NCBI RefSeq assembly: GCF_019977335.1
Contig: NZ_AP024653.1
Location: 2,480,001-2,544,000 of the forward strand
Direction of reading: 5' to 3'
DNA length: 64,000 nt
Source: Arthrobacter sp. NicSoilB4
Lineage (GTDB): Bacteria > Actinomycetota > Actinomycetes > Actinomycetales > Micrococcaceae
Shown here in pieces: positions 19,854 through 27,958 of the stretch. The translations under genes and the position numbers were made by a program. The notes under the pieces were generated by a model. It saw only the letters and a list, made by a program, of their open reading frames with translations. It searched no databases and was not told the DNA's origin. Numbering within the stretch: position 1 is the stretch's first letter; the number at the start of each line of letters is the position of its first letter.

Positions 19854-20684
19854 CTAGGCGGTGCCGCCGGCCAGGCGCAGGTAGTGCAGCTGGGCGGCCA
19901 CGGAGAGTTCCGCCGCAGGCCGCACGGCGGGATCGACGGCGGCGTACACGGCGTCGGCCACGTCTGCCACCTCGGCGCTGTCGCCAAGGCTCGCTAGGGC
20001 GGCCCGGATCTGCGCGAGACGGTCTTCGCGGTGGTCCCGGTAGGCGCGGACAATTGTGTCCAGCGCGGGCAGTATGGGACCGTGTGCCGGCAGGACGGTC
20101 ACAGCGCCGAGGCGTTCCAGCCGGTCCAGGGAGGCCAGATAGTCCCCAAGGGTGCCGTCGGGGTAGTCCAGGACCGTGGTTCCGAGGCCAAGGATCGTGT
20201 CGCCGGTGAGGACCGAGCCCTTGGCGCCGTCGGCCGGCAGGTGGAAGCAGACCGAGTCCGAGGTGTGGCCCGGCGTTGCGACAACCCTGATCTCGGTCCC
20301 GGCGGCGTGGATGACCTCCCCGTCCGCCAGCGGACTTCCCCCGTGGCAGTGGGCCGGATCCACGGCGCGCACGGGTGCTCCGGTCAGTTCGGAGAACCTT
20401 GCGGCGGCCGCCGTGTGGTCCGCGTGCCGGTGCGTAATCAGGATAAGCTCGACGGCGCCGGCCTGTGCCAGTTCCTGCAGGTGCGGCTCATCCAGCGGGC
20501 CGGGATCCACCACGACCGTTCCTGCCGCTCCGGGGGCGGCTATCACGTAGGAGTTGGTCCCGTGCAGGCTCATCGGCCCGGGGTTCGGGGCGAGCCTGAA
20601 GCGGGTCAGCTCCGTGCTGCGCACCATGGCGCGGGGATCGTCCGGTATCACTGTTCCATCTTCGCACCGAACCGGCGCCCACAC
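19854..20684 (-). CDS. Metallo-beta-lactamase-fold hydrolase
   Basis: 276 aa. The Zn-binding THRHADH motif and a second block ATPGHTSDS followed by LTGDTILG are diagnostic of MBL-fold hydrolases. Final ligands occur in LPAHGP. It is closest to the LACTB2/glyoxalase II-like group with a C-terminal helical extension; the substrate is unknown. The frame starts with GTG at 20684, but a later start within 45 codons is possible because the conserved part begins at about residue 25. Confidence 0.85.
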   Translation of the reverse strand: MWAPVRCEDGTVIPDDPRAMVRSTELTRFRLAPNPGPMSLHGTNSYVIAAPGAAGTVVVDPGPLDEPHLQELAQAGAVELILITHRHADHTAAAARFSELTGAPVRAVDPAHCHGGSPLADGEVIHAAGTEIRVVATPGHTSDSVCFHLPADGAKGSVLTGDTILGLGTTVLDYPDGTLGDYLASLDRLERLGAVTVLPAHGPILPALDTIVRAYRDHREDRLAQIRAALASLGDSAEVADVADAVYAAVDPAVRPAAELSVAAQLHYLRLAGGTA

Positions 20685-20693
20685 GAGGGTCCG

Positions 20694-21062
20694 TCACACC
20701 AGCAGCAGCACGGCGATGACTGCCGGCAGCAGCGCCTCGGCGATGGCGCTCGCCCACAGCCGCCGTTCCGACAGGACCAGGATGATGCCGAGGAGCACGT
20801 GGCCCAGGCACGTGAAGAGCAGCAGCGCCCGCCCGGCCGCCGGCTCCGCCAGCATAACCGCGCCGGCTATTGCCCCCGCGCCCCAGATCATGTTGTAGAA
20901 GCCCAGGTTGAAGGTCCACAGCCGCACGGCCTCCGTGTCCTCAGGCCTGATCAGGAACAGCCGGTGGAGGCGCTGGTCCCGGAAGAAGAAGGATTCCAGG
21001 ATCCCCACGAGGATCAGCACAATGCCGAAAATGACACCCAGAACCTGAATAAGTCCTGTCAT
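20694..21062 (-). CDS. DUF1304 family membrane protein
   Basis: 122 aa with four predicted membrane spans, about residues 4-24, 50-70, 78-98 and 104-121. The ESFFFRDQRLHRLFLI and FNLGFYNMIWGAGA blocks match DUF1304, a small integral-membrane family of unknown function. It is transcribed toward the MBL-fold gene with 9 nt between them, so they form one transcript. Confidence 0.8.
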   Translation of the reverse strand: MTGLIQVLGVIFGIVLILVGILESFFFRDQRLHRLFLIRPEDTEAVRLWTFNLGFYNMIWGAGAIAGAVMLAEPAAGRALLLFTCLGHVLLGIILVLSERRLWASAIAEALLPAVIAVLLLV

Positions 21063-21142
21063 GCGCCATATTGTGCCCCTGAGTCCAAGGAGCGGCTAGG
21101 GGCTTCCGGCCGGACCCCTGCTGCGGGCGGGCGGCCAACGAC

Positions 21143-21180
21143 GACGGCGGCCCCGCACCCGAAGGTGCGGAGCCGCCGTC
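21143..21180 (-). terminator. Hairpin downstream of ilvE
   Basis: A 17-bp-long GC-rich stem with one internal mismatch and a CGAA loop, 30 nt after the ilvE stop. There is no clear T run on the minus strand, so it may act as a pause or an RNA-stability element. Confidence 0.6.
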
Positions 21181-21210
21181 GAACGCTGCCTGTGGCCGAG
21201 GCGCTGCCGC

Positions 21211-22323
21211 TTAGGCCAACCGGGTGAGCCAGCCGTGGGTGTCCTCGACTGCTCCGGTCTGGATCCCGAGGAGCTGCTTGCGGATGGCCATGGTGGTCTC
21301 CCCCGCCTTCGCGTCCTCGGAGCCGATGAACTCGGTGTCGTCCTTGAGCACGCCGATTGGGGTGATCACGGCGGCGGTGCCGCAGGCGAAGACCTCGGCG
21401 ATTTCGCCGGAGGCCACGCCGTCGCGCCATTCATCCAGGGTGATCTTGCGTTCGGTGACCTCGCGGCCCATGTCCTTGGCAACCTGGATGACGGACATCC
21501 GGGTGATGCCCTCGAGGATGGTTCCGCTCAGCGCGGGCGTCACCAGGGAGCCGTCCTTCATCACGAAGAACACGTTCATGCCGCCGAGCTCTTCCACGGC
21601 GTTGTCATTGAACTGGTCCAGGAACAGCACCTGCTTGCAGCCGTGGGCCTCGGCTTCCTGCTGAGCGATCAGTGACGCGGCGTAGTTGCCGCCGCACTTC
21701 GCCGCTCCGGTGCCGCCGCGGCCGGCACGGGCGTACTGGCGGGAGATCCAGATGGAAACGGGCTTGAGCTCGCCGCCGAAGTAGTTGCCGGCCGGGGACG
21801 CGATGACGCGGAAAGACACTTCACGGGCGGCGCGGACCCCGAGGAAGGCCTCCGTGGCGATCATGAACGGGCGCAGGTAGAGGGCTTCGCCGTCGCCGGC
21901 CGGAACCCAGTCCTTGTCCGCGGAGACGAGCTCGCGGATGGCGCCGAGGAAGTACTCTTCGGGCAGCTCGGGAAGCGCCAGGCGGCGGGCCGACTTGTTC
22001 AGGCGGGCCGCGTTGGCCTCCGGCCGGAAGGTCCAGACGGAGCCGTCGGCGTGGCGGTAGGCCTTGAGCCCTTCGAAGATTTCCTGGCCGTAGTGGAGCA
22101 CTGCGGCGGACGGGTCCAGGGAAATCGGCCCGTAGGGCTCAACCCGCGCGTCGTGCCAGCCGCCGTTGCCTGCAGCGTCGACGCTGTAGTCGACGATCGC
22201 GGTGTGGTCGGTGAAATAGTCGCCGAACCCCGGGTTCGCCAGGATGGCTGCACGCTCTTCAGCAGACTTCGGGGTCTCCGACAGGTGCTGGGTGAATTCG
22301 ACGCCATGGGCAGTCTGAGTCAT
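21211..22323 (-). CDS. ilvE: Branched-chain amino acid aminotransferase
   Basis: 370 aa, the fold-type IV class II BCAT typical of actinobacteria. The PLP lysine is Lys209 in [12 protein letters not shown], and [10 protein letters not shown] near the C-terminus contributes the phosphate-binding cup. It catalyses the last step of valine, leucine and isoleucine synthesis and the reverse deamination. It lies directly downstream of leuB on the same strand, with 136 nt between them. The TGAGAC motif seen before leuB is not apparent before ilvE. Confidence 0.96.
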   Translation of the reverse strand: MTQTAHGVEFTQHLSETPKSAEERAAILANPGFGDYFTDHTAIVDYSVDAAGNGGWHDARVEPYGPISLDPSAAVLHYGQEIFEGLKAYRHADGSVWTFRPEANAARLNKSARRLALPELPEEYFLGAIRELVSADKDWVPAGDGEALYLRPFMIATEAFLGVRAAREVSFRVIASPAGNYFGGELKPVSIWISRQYARAGRGGTGAAKCGGNYAASLIAQQEAEAHGCKQVLFLDQFNDNAVEELGGMNVFFVMKDGSLVTPALSGTILEGITRMSVIQVAKDMGREVTERKITLDEWRDGVASGEIAEVFACGTAAVITPIGVLKDDTEFIGSEDAKAGETTMAIRKQLLGIQTGAVEDTHGWLTRLA

Positions 22324-22459
22324 GGTTCCTCCACGGTCGGCTGCCTGGTGTGTGAACGTGGTTCATCGTCGGACCACGGCAGCATATTGGTGATTCGACA
22401 CAAGCTTACGCCCGTTGGCGGGGCCGCCGGCCCGGACCAACGGACCGGTAGGGCTGTGC

Positions 22460-23512
22460 CTACAGGGCGGCGGCGATGGCGTCGCCGATCGCGCTGGTGC
22501 TGCGCGCCCCGGCGCCGCGGCCCGCGACGTCGGCGACGACGGCCGCCTCGATCCTGCGGGCGGCAGCGGCGTAGCCAAGGTGGTCCAGCAGGAGCGCGGC
22601 GGAGAGGATGGCCGCCGTCGGATCCGCCTTCTGCTGGCCGGCGATGTCCGGCGCCGACCCGTGGACGGGTTCGAACATGGACGGGGCGGTGCGTTCCATG
22701 TTGATGTTCCCGGACGCGGCGAGGCCGATGCCGCCGGTGACGGCGGCGGCCAGGTCGGTGATGATGTCGCCGAAGAGGTTGTCGGTGACGATCACGTCGA
22801 AGCGCGCCGGGTCGGTGACCATAAAGATCGTGGCGGCGTCGATGTGCAGGTAGTCGTGGGTGACCTCGGGGAATTCCTGGGCCACGGCCTCCACGGTGCG
22901 CTTCCAGAGGTGGCCGGCGAACACCAGCACGTTGTGTTTGTGCACGAGGGTGAGCTTCTTGCGGGGGCGGTCGTTGGCCCGGCGGAAGGCGTCCCGGACC
23001 ACACGCTCCACGCCGTGGGCGGTGTTGAGCGAGACCTCGGTGGCGACCTCGTGCGGGGTGCCGGCGCGCAGGGTGCCGCCGTTGCCCACATAGGGTCCCT
23101 CGGTGCCTTCGCGGACCACGATGAAGTCGATGTCGCCGGGATGGGCGAGCGGGCTTGCCACCCCCGGGTACAAACGCGAGGGCCGCAGGTTGACGAAGTG
23201 GTCCAGGCTGAAGCGCAGCTTGAGCAGGAGTTCACGTTCGATGATGCCGGACGGGATCCGGGTGTCGCCCGGGGCGGCCCCGACCGCGCCGAAGAGGATG
23301 GCGTCGCGCGTGCGGAGATCGGCGAGGGTTTCCTCCGGCAGGGTCTCCCCCGTTTCGAGCCAGTGCTGGGCGCCGAGCTTGTAGTGGGTCTGCTGCAGCA
23401 CGATGCCCTCTGCCGCGGCAGCTTTCTCGAGGACCTTTACGGCTTCGGCCGTGACCTCGGGGCCGATGCCATCGCCGGGAATTACAGCCAGATCAATCGT
23501 TGATGCGCTCAT
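22460..23512 (-). CDS. leuB: 3-isopropylmalate dehydrogenase
   Basis: 350 aa. The decarboxylating dehydrogenase fold is shown by GDGIGPEV at the N-terminus, the [13 protein letters not shown] substrate loop, [10 protein letters not shown] with metal-binding Asp residues, and the NAD site GSAPDIAGQ. It oxidises and decarboxylates 3-isopropylmalate in leucine synthesis. A TGAGAC-containing motif 41-53 nt upstream of the ATG matches that of the leuC/iclR spacer, suggesting joint control. Confidence 0.96.
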   Translation of the reverse strand: MSASTIDLAVIPGDGIGPEVTAEAVKVLEKAAAAEGIVLQQTHYKLGAQHWLETGETLPEETLADLRTRDAILFGAVGAAPGDTRIPSGIIERELLLKLRFSLDHFVNLRPSRLYPGVASPLAHPGDIDFIVVREGTEGPYVGNGGTLRAGTPHEVATEVSLNTAHGVERVVRDAFRRANDRPRKKLTLVHKHNVLVFAGHLWKRTVEAVAQEFPEVTHDYLHIDAATIFMVTDPARFDVIVTDNLFGDIITDLAAAVTGGIGLAASGNINMERTAPSMFEPVHGSAPDIAGQQKADPTAAILSAALLLDHLGYAAAARRIEAAVVADVAGRGAGARSTSAIGDAIAAAL

Positions 23513-23552
23513 GTTTTCAGCGTAGCCAAGTCATCCACATGCTGGTCAAGTT

Positions 23553-23565
23553 GTCTCATTATTCG
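23553..23565 (-). promoter_or_regulatory. LtbR-like site upstream of leuB
   Basis: On the minus strand the sequence is CGAATAATGAGAC, sharing ATAATGAGAC with the leuC/iclR operator. AATAAT inside it could also serve as a -10 element, so a bound repressor would block the promoter. It lies 41 nt upstream of the leuB ATG. Confidence 0.65.
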
Positions 23566-23594
23566 AACAGCGGGCTTTGGGTCCCGCGGCCCGG

Positions 23595-24374
23595 TTATGG
23601 GCCCCGGTCCGGCGTCGCGATCACCACCACGTTCTTTCCCCACGGATCCTCCGTGTAGCAGCTGATCAGCACCAGGCGGTTGGGGACGGCGTCCCAAACG
23701 GGGCTGTCCTTGAGGGTGGATTTCGTGTACGTGGTGACGGACTCCACGGCATACCGGAGTATCCCCGTCTCCGTGGCCACGGAGAGTACGTCCCCCGGGG
23801 CCGCGGCCGAGCTCAGGTGGTTGAACGGCGCGTCGAGGCCCTCCCAGCTGTGGCCGACGATGTAAGTGGTGTTCGCCGAGCCGTCTCCGGGGGTGCCAAA
23901 GGGAGTGAGCCAGTAGCCGTCCATCGTCTCCGGGGGCACGATGCCCGTGGTTTCGGCGTCGCCCGTCGGCGGATCCAGCGGGTGGATTGTCACGTCCATG
24001 CCTGCCGCCGGGTAGGTGATGCGCTGCGGGACGGAGGCTGCGGGCTGGATCTCTGCGCTCTGGGCGGGCGGTTCCAGCGCCGCCGGGCTGGCTGCCGCCG
24101 CACCGATCGGAAGCAGCCCAGAACTGCTTCCGATCGGGACATCGGAGGGGACCGACGTCGGCGGTGGGCTGGAATTTCCGGTCACGGGCTTTGCCGCCGC
24201 AGCCGCTTGGCCGTAGGCCGGCTGCACACTCCCCGGACCTGATGCTGCGTAGAACAGCCAGGCTGCGAGGATTCCCACCACGCAGGCTGCCAGCAGGAGC
24301 ATGTCCCTCGGGCCGAGTGCCAGGCCACGGATACCGGGTACCCGCGGTAGTTGGTTGCGACGGTGCCAGCTCAT
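23595..24374 (-). CDS. Class F-like sortase
   Basis: 259 aa. One N-terminal membrane anchor (about residues 24-43), a Pro/Ala/Ser linker to about residue 115, then a sortase domain. The catalytic His is His175 in IVGHSW and the catalytic Cys is Cys239 in LVLISCYTEDPWGKN. The Arg normally found some residues after the Cys is not evident; a Lys (Lys247) stands nearby. Sortases attach proteins to the wall or polymerise pili. The gene lies 102 nt downstream of a secreted protein with a C-terminal hydrophobic stretch and basic tail, a plausible partner. Confidence 0.82.
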   Translation of the reverse strand: MSWHRRNQLPRVPGIRGLALGPRDMLLLAACVVGILAAWLFYAASGPGSVQPAYGQAAAAAKPVTGNSSPPPTSVPSDVPIGSSSGLLPIGAAAASPAALEPPAQSAEIQPAASVPQRITYPAAGMDVTIHPLDPPTGDAETTGIVPPETMDGYWLTPFGTPGDGSANTTYIVGHSWEGLDAPFNHLSSAAAPGDVLSVATETGILRYAVESVTTYTKSTLKDSPVWDAVPNRLVLISCYTEDPWGKNVVVIATPDRGP

Positions 24375-24417
24375 ACGTGCTCCTGTGAGGTGCCTGTGCT
24401 CTGCAAACGGAACGTGC

Positions 24418-24449
24418 GGGGCGGGTGCTGCAATCGCGGCACCCGCCCC
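24418..24449 (-). terminator. Hairpin between wall protein and sortase
   Basis: Eleven-bp arms (GGGGCGGGTGC and its complement) lie 28 nt after the wall-protein stop. There is no long T run. It may attenuate read-through into the sortase gene. Confidence 0.5.
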
Positions 24450-24476
24450 TGTACTGCTTTGTGCTGGCTGTACCGC

Positions 24477-25178
24477 CTACCCCTCAGCGTTCCTGGCGCG
24501 CCTTCCGCCCTGCCAGAGCACCAGTGCCGCTCCGGCAGTGAACACTCCGGTGAGCGCCATCAGCCACGTGGGAATGCCGGAGTCCGAGGTGCGGCCAACC
24601 GCAGTCTGGACGTTGAATCCGACGTTCGTCTTCTTGGCGGCCGGCGCGGCGGTCTTGGCCGCCGGAGCGACGGTCTTCGCGGCCGGAGCGACGGTCTTCG
24701 CGGCCGGGACAACGGCCTCCGGCACCACCGCAGCCGGTGACAACGGCGCTACCACCGATTCCCGCGTCGTATCCGTTCCCGGGGTTACGTCCCCCGCTCC
24801 GGGGTCGGCCGGCGGGTCAACCGGCGGATCCACCGGCGGGTCCACCGGCGGGTCCACCGGCGGGTCAACGGGAGGGTCGACCGGCGGGACGGCGACGGCC
24901 ACGCAACCGTTGGCCAGAAACGCCAGGTTCGCCTTGCTCGTGTTCTGCCCCTGCGGCATGATGTCGCCTGTATTTTCCGGCACGATGTCCAGGGTGTCGT
25001 CTGCGTGGGCCTTCAGCGCGCTCAGGTTGATCGTCTGCGAAAGGAATGTGTTCCCCGCTGCACTCGTCGCATGGCAGATCGTGATCTTCTTATCCTCCGG
25101 GGGCGCCGCGTTGGCAGACACCGTGGCCGCCATGATCCCCAGCCCCACAACCCCCAGTGTGGCTATTGTTCGTCTCAT
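24477..25178 (-). CDS. Secreted surface protein with PPVD repeats and C-terminal anchor
   Basis: 233 aa. A signal peptide ends near SANA-APP (about residue 25). A domain with KKITICHATSAAGN and LKAHADD blocks follows; this cysteine-containing domain recurs in actinobacterial surface proteins but has no known function. Then come PPVD repeats, a Pro/Ala/Lys-rich spacer with repeated PAAKT, a hydrophobic segment (WLMALTGVFTAGAALVLW) and a GGRRAR tail. No LPxTG is present. The ATG at 25178 is chosen because the signal peptide begins there; the frame is open further upstream. The sortase gene lies downstream on the same strand. Confidence 0.78.
   Translation of the reverse strand: MRRTIATLGVVGLGIMAATVSANAAPPEDKKITICHATSAAGNTFLSQTINLSALKAHADDTLDIVPENTGDIMPQGQNTSKANLAFLANGCVAVAVPPVDPPVDPPVDPPVDPPVDPPVDPPADPGAGDVTPGTDTTRESVVAPLSPAAVVPEAVVPAAKTVAPAAKTVAPAAKTAAPAAKKTNVGFNVQTAVGRTSDSGIPTWLMALTGVFTAGAALVLWQGGRRARNAEG
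24803..24891. repeat. PPVD-coding tandem repeat
   Basis: A roughly 12-nt unit (GGCGGGTCCACC with small variants) is repeated about seven times in frame and encodes PPVD. It forms a proline-rich stalk in the surface protein. Such tracts change length easily. Confidence 0.85.
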
Positions 25179-25621
25179 TTTTCGTCGCTCCGTCCAGTCA
25201 GGAATTAAGCTGCCGTGACTGCGCGTGGAGTAACCGTCTTCGAGACCCAGGAAAACAACTATTCGAGACCTCAAACAGCGAATTGAATGGTGACAGTTAC
25301 TCCCCAGCAGTGTCGTCAGTTCGCTTGCTATTTCAGGCTATGGAGGCCGAAGCCCAGGGTCGTGAGTAGTAGGTACTCGTCTAATTGATGGTCAAATACC
25401 TTATTTGTGCACGCGGTACTCAGTACTGGAGCCGCAAACTACTTGCCGGTAGCCAGTTACCGAACCGGGGCGGACGACCAGTCCGGGAAACGGGCGTAAT
25501 TACGCGGAAACAAGGCACGAAACTGCTTGCGAGTACAACGCAAATGCTCCCCCACCCTTGGTCAAGGGTGGGGGAGCATTTCGAGCAGGCTTCAGCCTCC
25601 TGGGCTGCCGCAGTCGGGCGG
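25179..25621. other. Spacer between wall protein and metG
   Basis: 443 nt without a credible gene. It is more AT-rich than its surroundings by eye and must hold the promoter of the wall-protein operon. A strong hairpin at 25542-25581 ends the metG transcript. Confidence 0.6.
25542..25581 (-). terminator. Strong hairpin downstream of metG
   Basis: Perfect 19-bp arms (25542-25560 and 25563-25581) flank a 2-nt spacer. The stem includes AAA/TTT at its base but no further T run follows on the minus strand. Its position 41 nt after the metG stop fits a terminator. Confidence 0.75.
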
Positions 25622-27181
25622 TCAGGCCTCCGCGGGCTCCTCATACTTCGGGAAGACCGGGGCCGGGGCGGGCAAGGCCGTTCCGGCGACGATCGGCGTT
25701 CCCAGGGCGGCGAACTCCCGGGCCTCACCTTCCGGCTGGCCCAGGGTGTTCAGGATGGCCGCCGCCGCCGCCGGCATGACCGGCTGGGCGAGGATGGCGA
25801 CGATCCGCAGCACCTCGAGGGTGACATACAGGACGGTGTTCATACGTTCGACGTCGGTCTTCCGCAGCACCCAGGGCGCCTGCTCGGCGAAGTACGCGTT
25901 GGTGTCGCCCAAGACGTTCCAGATGGCCTCCAGGGCGCGGCTGAACTCCTGCTTTTCGAACGCGGCACGGGAGAGCTCCAGCAGCCCGTTGGCCTGGTCC
26001 AGCAGGGCGGAGTCCTCGGCGGTGAATCCGCCGGGAACGGGAACGGCGCCGTCGCAGTTCTTCGCGACCATGGACAGCGAACGCTGGGCCAGGTTGCCGA
26101 AGTTGTTGGCGAGGTCCGCGTTCATCCGGCCCACGATCGCGTCGTGGCTGTAGGAGCCGTCCGCGCCGAAGGGGACTTCGCGGAGCAGGAAGAAGCGCAC
26201 CTGGTCCAGGCCGTACTGGGCCACCCAGTCGGCCGGTGCCACCACATTGCCCAGCGACTTGGACATCTTGACGCCCTGGTTGTGCAGGAAGCCGTGGATC
26301 ATGACGCGCCGGGGCAGTTCCAGCCCGGCGGACAGAAGGAACGCGGGCCAGTAGACGGCGTGGAAACGCGAGATGTCCTTGCCGATCACGTGGACATCCG
26401 CCGGCCAGTACTTCCGGAACAGCTCGGATTCGGTGTTCGGGAAGCCGACTCCGGTCAGGTAGTTGGTCAGCGCGTCCACCCAGACGTACATGACATGGTC
26501 CGGGTTGCCCGGGACGGGAACGCCCCAGTCGAAGGACGTACGGCTGATCGACAGGTCCTCGAGGCCGCCCTTGACGAAGCTGACCACCTCGTTGAAGCGG
26601 TTGTGCGGTGCGCCGAAGGACGGGTGGTCCGCATACAGGGCCAGCAGCCTGTCCTGGTAAGAGGAGAGCTTGAAGAAGTAGCTCTCTTCTTCGGTCCACG
26701 TCACCTCGGTGCCGGTTTCGGACGCATAGCGAAGTCCGTCGGCCTGCACCTCGGTCTCGTCCTCGACGAAATAGCGCTCGTCGCGGACCGAGTACCAGCC
26801 GGCGTACTTGGAGAGGTAGATGTCCCCGTTCGCTTCCATCCGCTGCCAAAGCGCCTTGGCCGCCTCGTAGTGGTCCGGGTCCGTGGTGCGGATGAAACGG
26901 CTCAGGGAGATGCCGAGGTCATCGCTCATCTGGCGGAACGCGGCGGAGTTGCGGTCGGCGAGCTCCTTGACCGGGATGCCTTCCTTTTCCGCCGTCTGCT
27001 GCATCTTCAGGCCGTGCTCGTCCGTGCCGGTCATGAAGAACACGTCGTAGCCGTCCAGGCGCTTGAACCGCGCCATCGCATCGGTGGCGATGACCTCGTA
27101 GGCGTGGCCGATGTGCGGCACGCCGTTGGGGTAGCTGATGGCTGTGGTGATGTAGAACGGGGTTTTTTCGGAGGTGGTCAC
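25622..27181 (-). CDS. metG: Methionyl-tRNA synthetase
   Basis: 519 aa. A perfect HIGH is at residues 23-26 and KMSKS at 305-309. The short length and the lack of a C-terminal EMAP/tRNA-binding domain place it in the short MetG form found in actinobacteria. It charges initiator and elongator tRNA-Met. It lies 9 nt after the ABC ATPase gene stop, so it could be the last gene of that transcript, or have its own promoter inside the ATPase gene. Confidence 0.96.
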   Translation of the reverse strand: MTTSEKTPFYITTAISYPNGVPHIGHAYEVIATDAMARFKRLDGYDVFFMTGTDEHGLKMQQTAEKEGIPVKELADRNSAAFRQMSDDLGISLSRFIRTTDPDHYEAAKALWQRMEANGDIYLSKYAGWYSVRDERYFVEDETEVQADGLRYASETGTEVTWTEEESYFFKLSSYQDRLLALYADHPSFGAPHNRFNEVVSFVKGGLEDLSISRTSFDWGVPVPGNPDHVMYVWVDALTNYLTGVGFPNTESELFRKYWPADVHVIGKDISRFHAVYWPAFLLSAGLELPRRVMIHGFLHNQGVKMSKSLGNVVAPADWVAQYGLDQVRFFLLREVPFGADGSYSHDAIVGRMNADLANNFGNLAQRSLSMVAKNCDGAVPVPGGFTAEDSALLDQANGLLELSRAAFEKQEFSRALEAIWNVLGDTNAYFAEQAPWVLRKTDVERMNTVLYVTLEVLRIVAILAQPVMPAAAAAILNTLGQPEGEAREFAALGTPIVAGTALPAPAPVFPKYEEPAEA

Positions 27182-27190
27182 AGCTTAAAC

Positions 27191-27958
27191 CTAGATCAGT
27201 TCGGTGAGGGTATCGCTCTGGCGGACGAGTTCGTGGTCATGTGAAGCCACCAGGACGGCGATCCCGTCCGACGTCGTGTCCTTGAGGATGCTGATGATGC
27301 GGTTCGCCGCTGACCGGTCCAGGCTCGCGGTCGGCTCGTCGACCACCAGCACGCGCGTACCCAGGATCAGGGCGCGGGCGATCGCCACGCGCTGGCGTTC
27401 ACCGCCGGAGAGCTGGGCCGGGCGGTGCCGCATGCGCCGGCCGAGGCCCACGAGGTCCAGGAGGTCCTTGGCCATGTCGCGGCGCTTGTCCACCTCGCCG
27501 TCGGGCACGGCGGGCAGCAGCACGTTCTCCAACGCGCTCATCCCGTCGATCAGGGCGCCGCCTTGGTCGACGTAGCCGATCAGGGCGCGCCGGCGGTCGG
27601 CGATTTCGTCATCGCCCATGGTTTCGAGGGAGTCACCCTCCCAGTACACCCGGCCCGACGTCGGCAGGGTCAGGCCCGCGCCGACGGTGAGGATGCTGGT
27701 CTTGCCCGAGCCGGAGCGGCCGGCGACGCAGTGCATTTCGCCGGCGTGCAGCGTCATGTTGAAATCGTCCACCACGTTGACGGCTTCGGCACCGCCCTTG
27801 CCGCCGCCGTAGTGGATGGTGATGTTGCTGAGTTCCAACGGCGTGGCGTGGTCAGCGGCCTTCACGATCGTGTTGGCGCGCGTCTGGTGGGCGCCGCGGC
27901 GGGTGCTTGCCGTCATCCGCTCGTGAGCCTCACGGTCAAGGTTCAGGTCGTTGTTCAT
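27191..27958 (-). CDS. ABC transporter ATP-binding protein (MacB/LolD type)
   Basis: 255 aa. Walker A is AGRSGSGKTS (about residues 79-88), the signature is LSGGERQR, Walker B is VLVVDEPTASLD and the H-loop is SHDHE. The ATG at 27958 overlaps the permease stop (ATGA), so the two are coupled. It energises the FtsX-type permease upstream. The first 35 residues, rich in Arg and Thr, are not part of the ATPase fold. The substrate is unknown; peptides, lipids or lipoproteins are handled by relatives. Confidence 0.9.
   Translation of the reverse strand: MNNDLNLDREAHERMTASTRRGAHQTRANTIVKAADHATPLELSNITIHYGGGKGGAEAVNVVDDFNMTLHAGEMHCVAGRSGSGKTSILTVGAGLTLPTSGRVYWEGDSLETMGDDEIADRRRALIGYVDQGGALIDGMSALENVLLPAVPDGEVDKRRDMAKDLLDLVGLGRRMRHRPAQLSGGERQRVAIARALILGTRVLVVDEPTASLDRSAANRIISILKDTTSDGIAVLVASHDHELVRQSDTLTELI

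Noticed and set aside
24803..24891. CRISPR-like short regular repeats
   Set aside because: Units of 12 nt without spacers, in frame inside a gene and coding for PPVD. No cas genes or CRISPR array are present in the window.
25385..27244. Open plus-strand frame of 619 codons
   Set aside because: It is antisense to metG, which has intact HIGH and KMSKS motifs.
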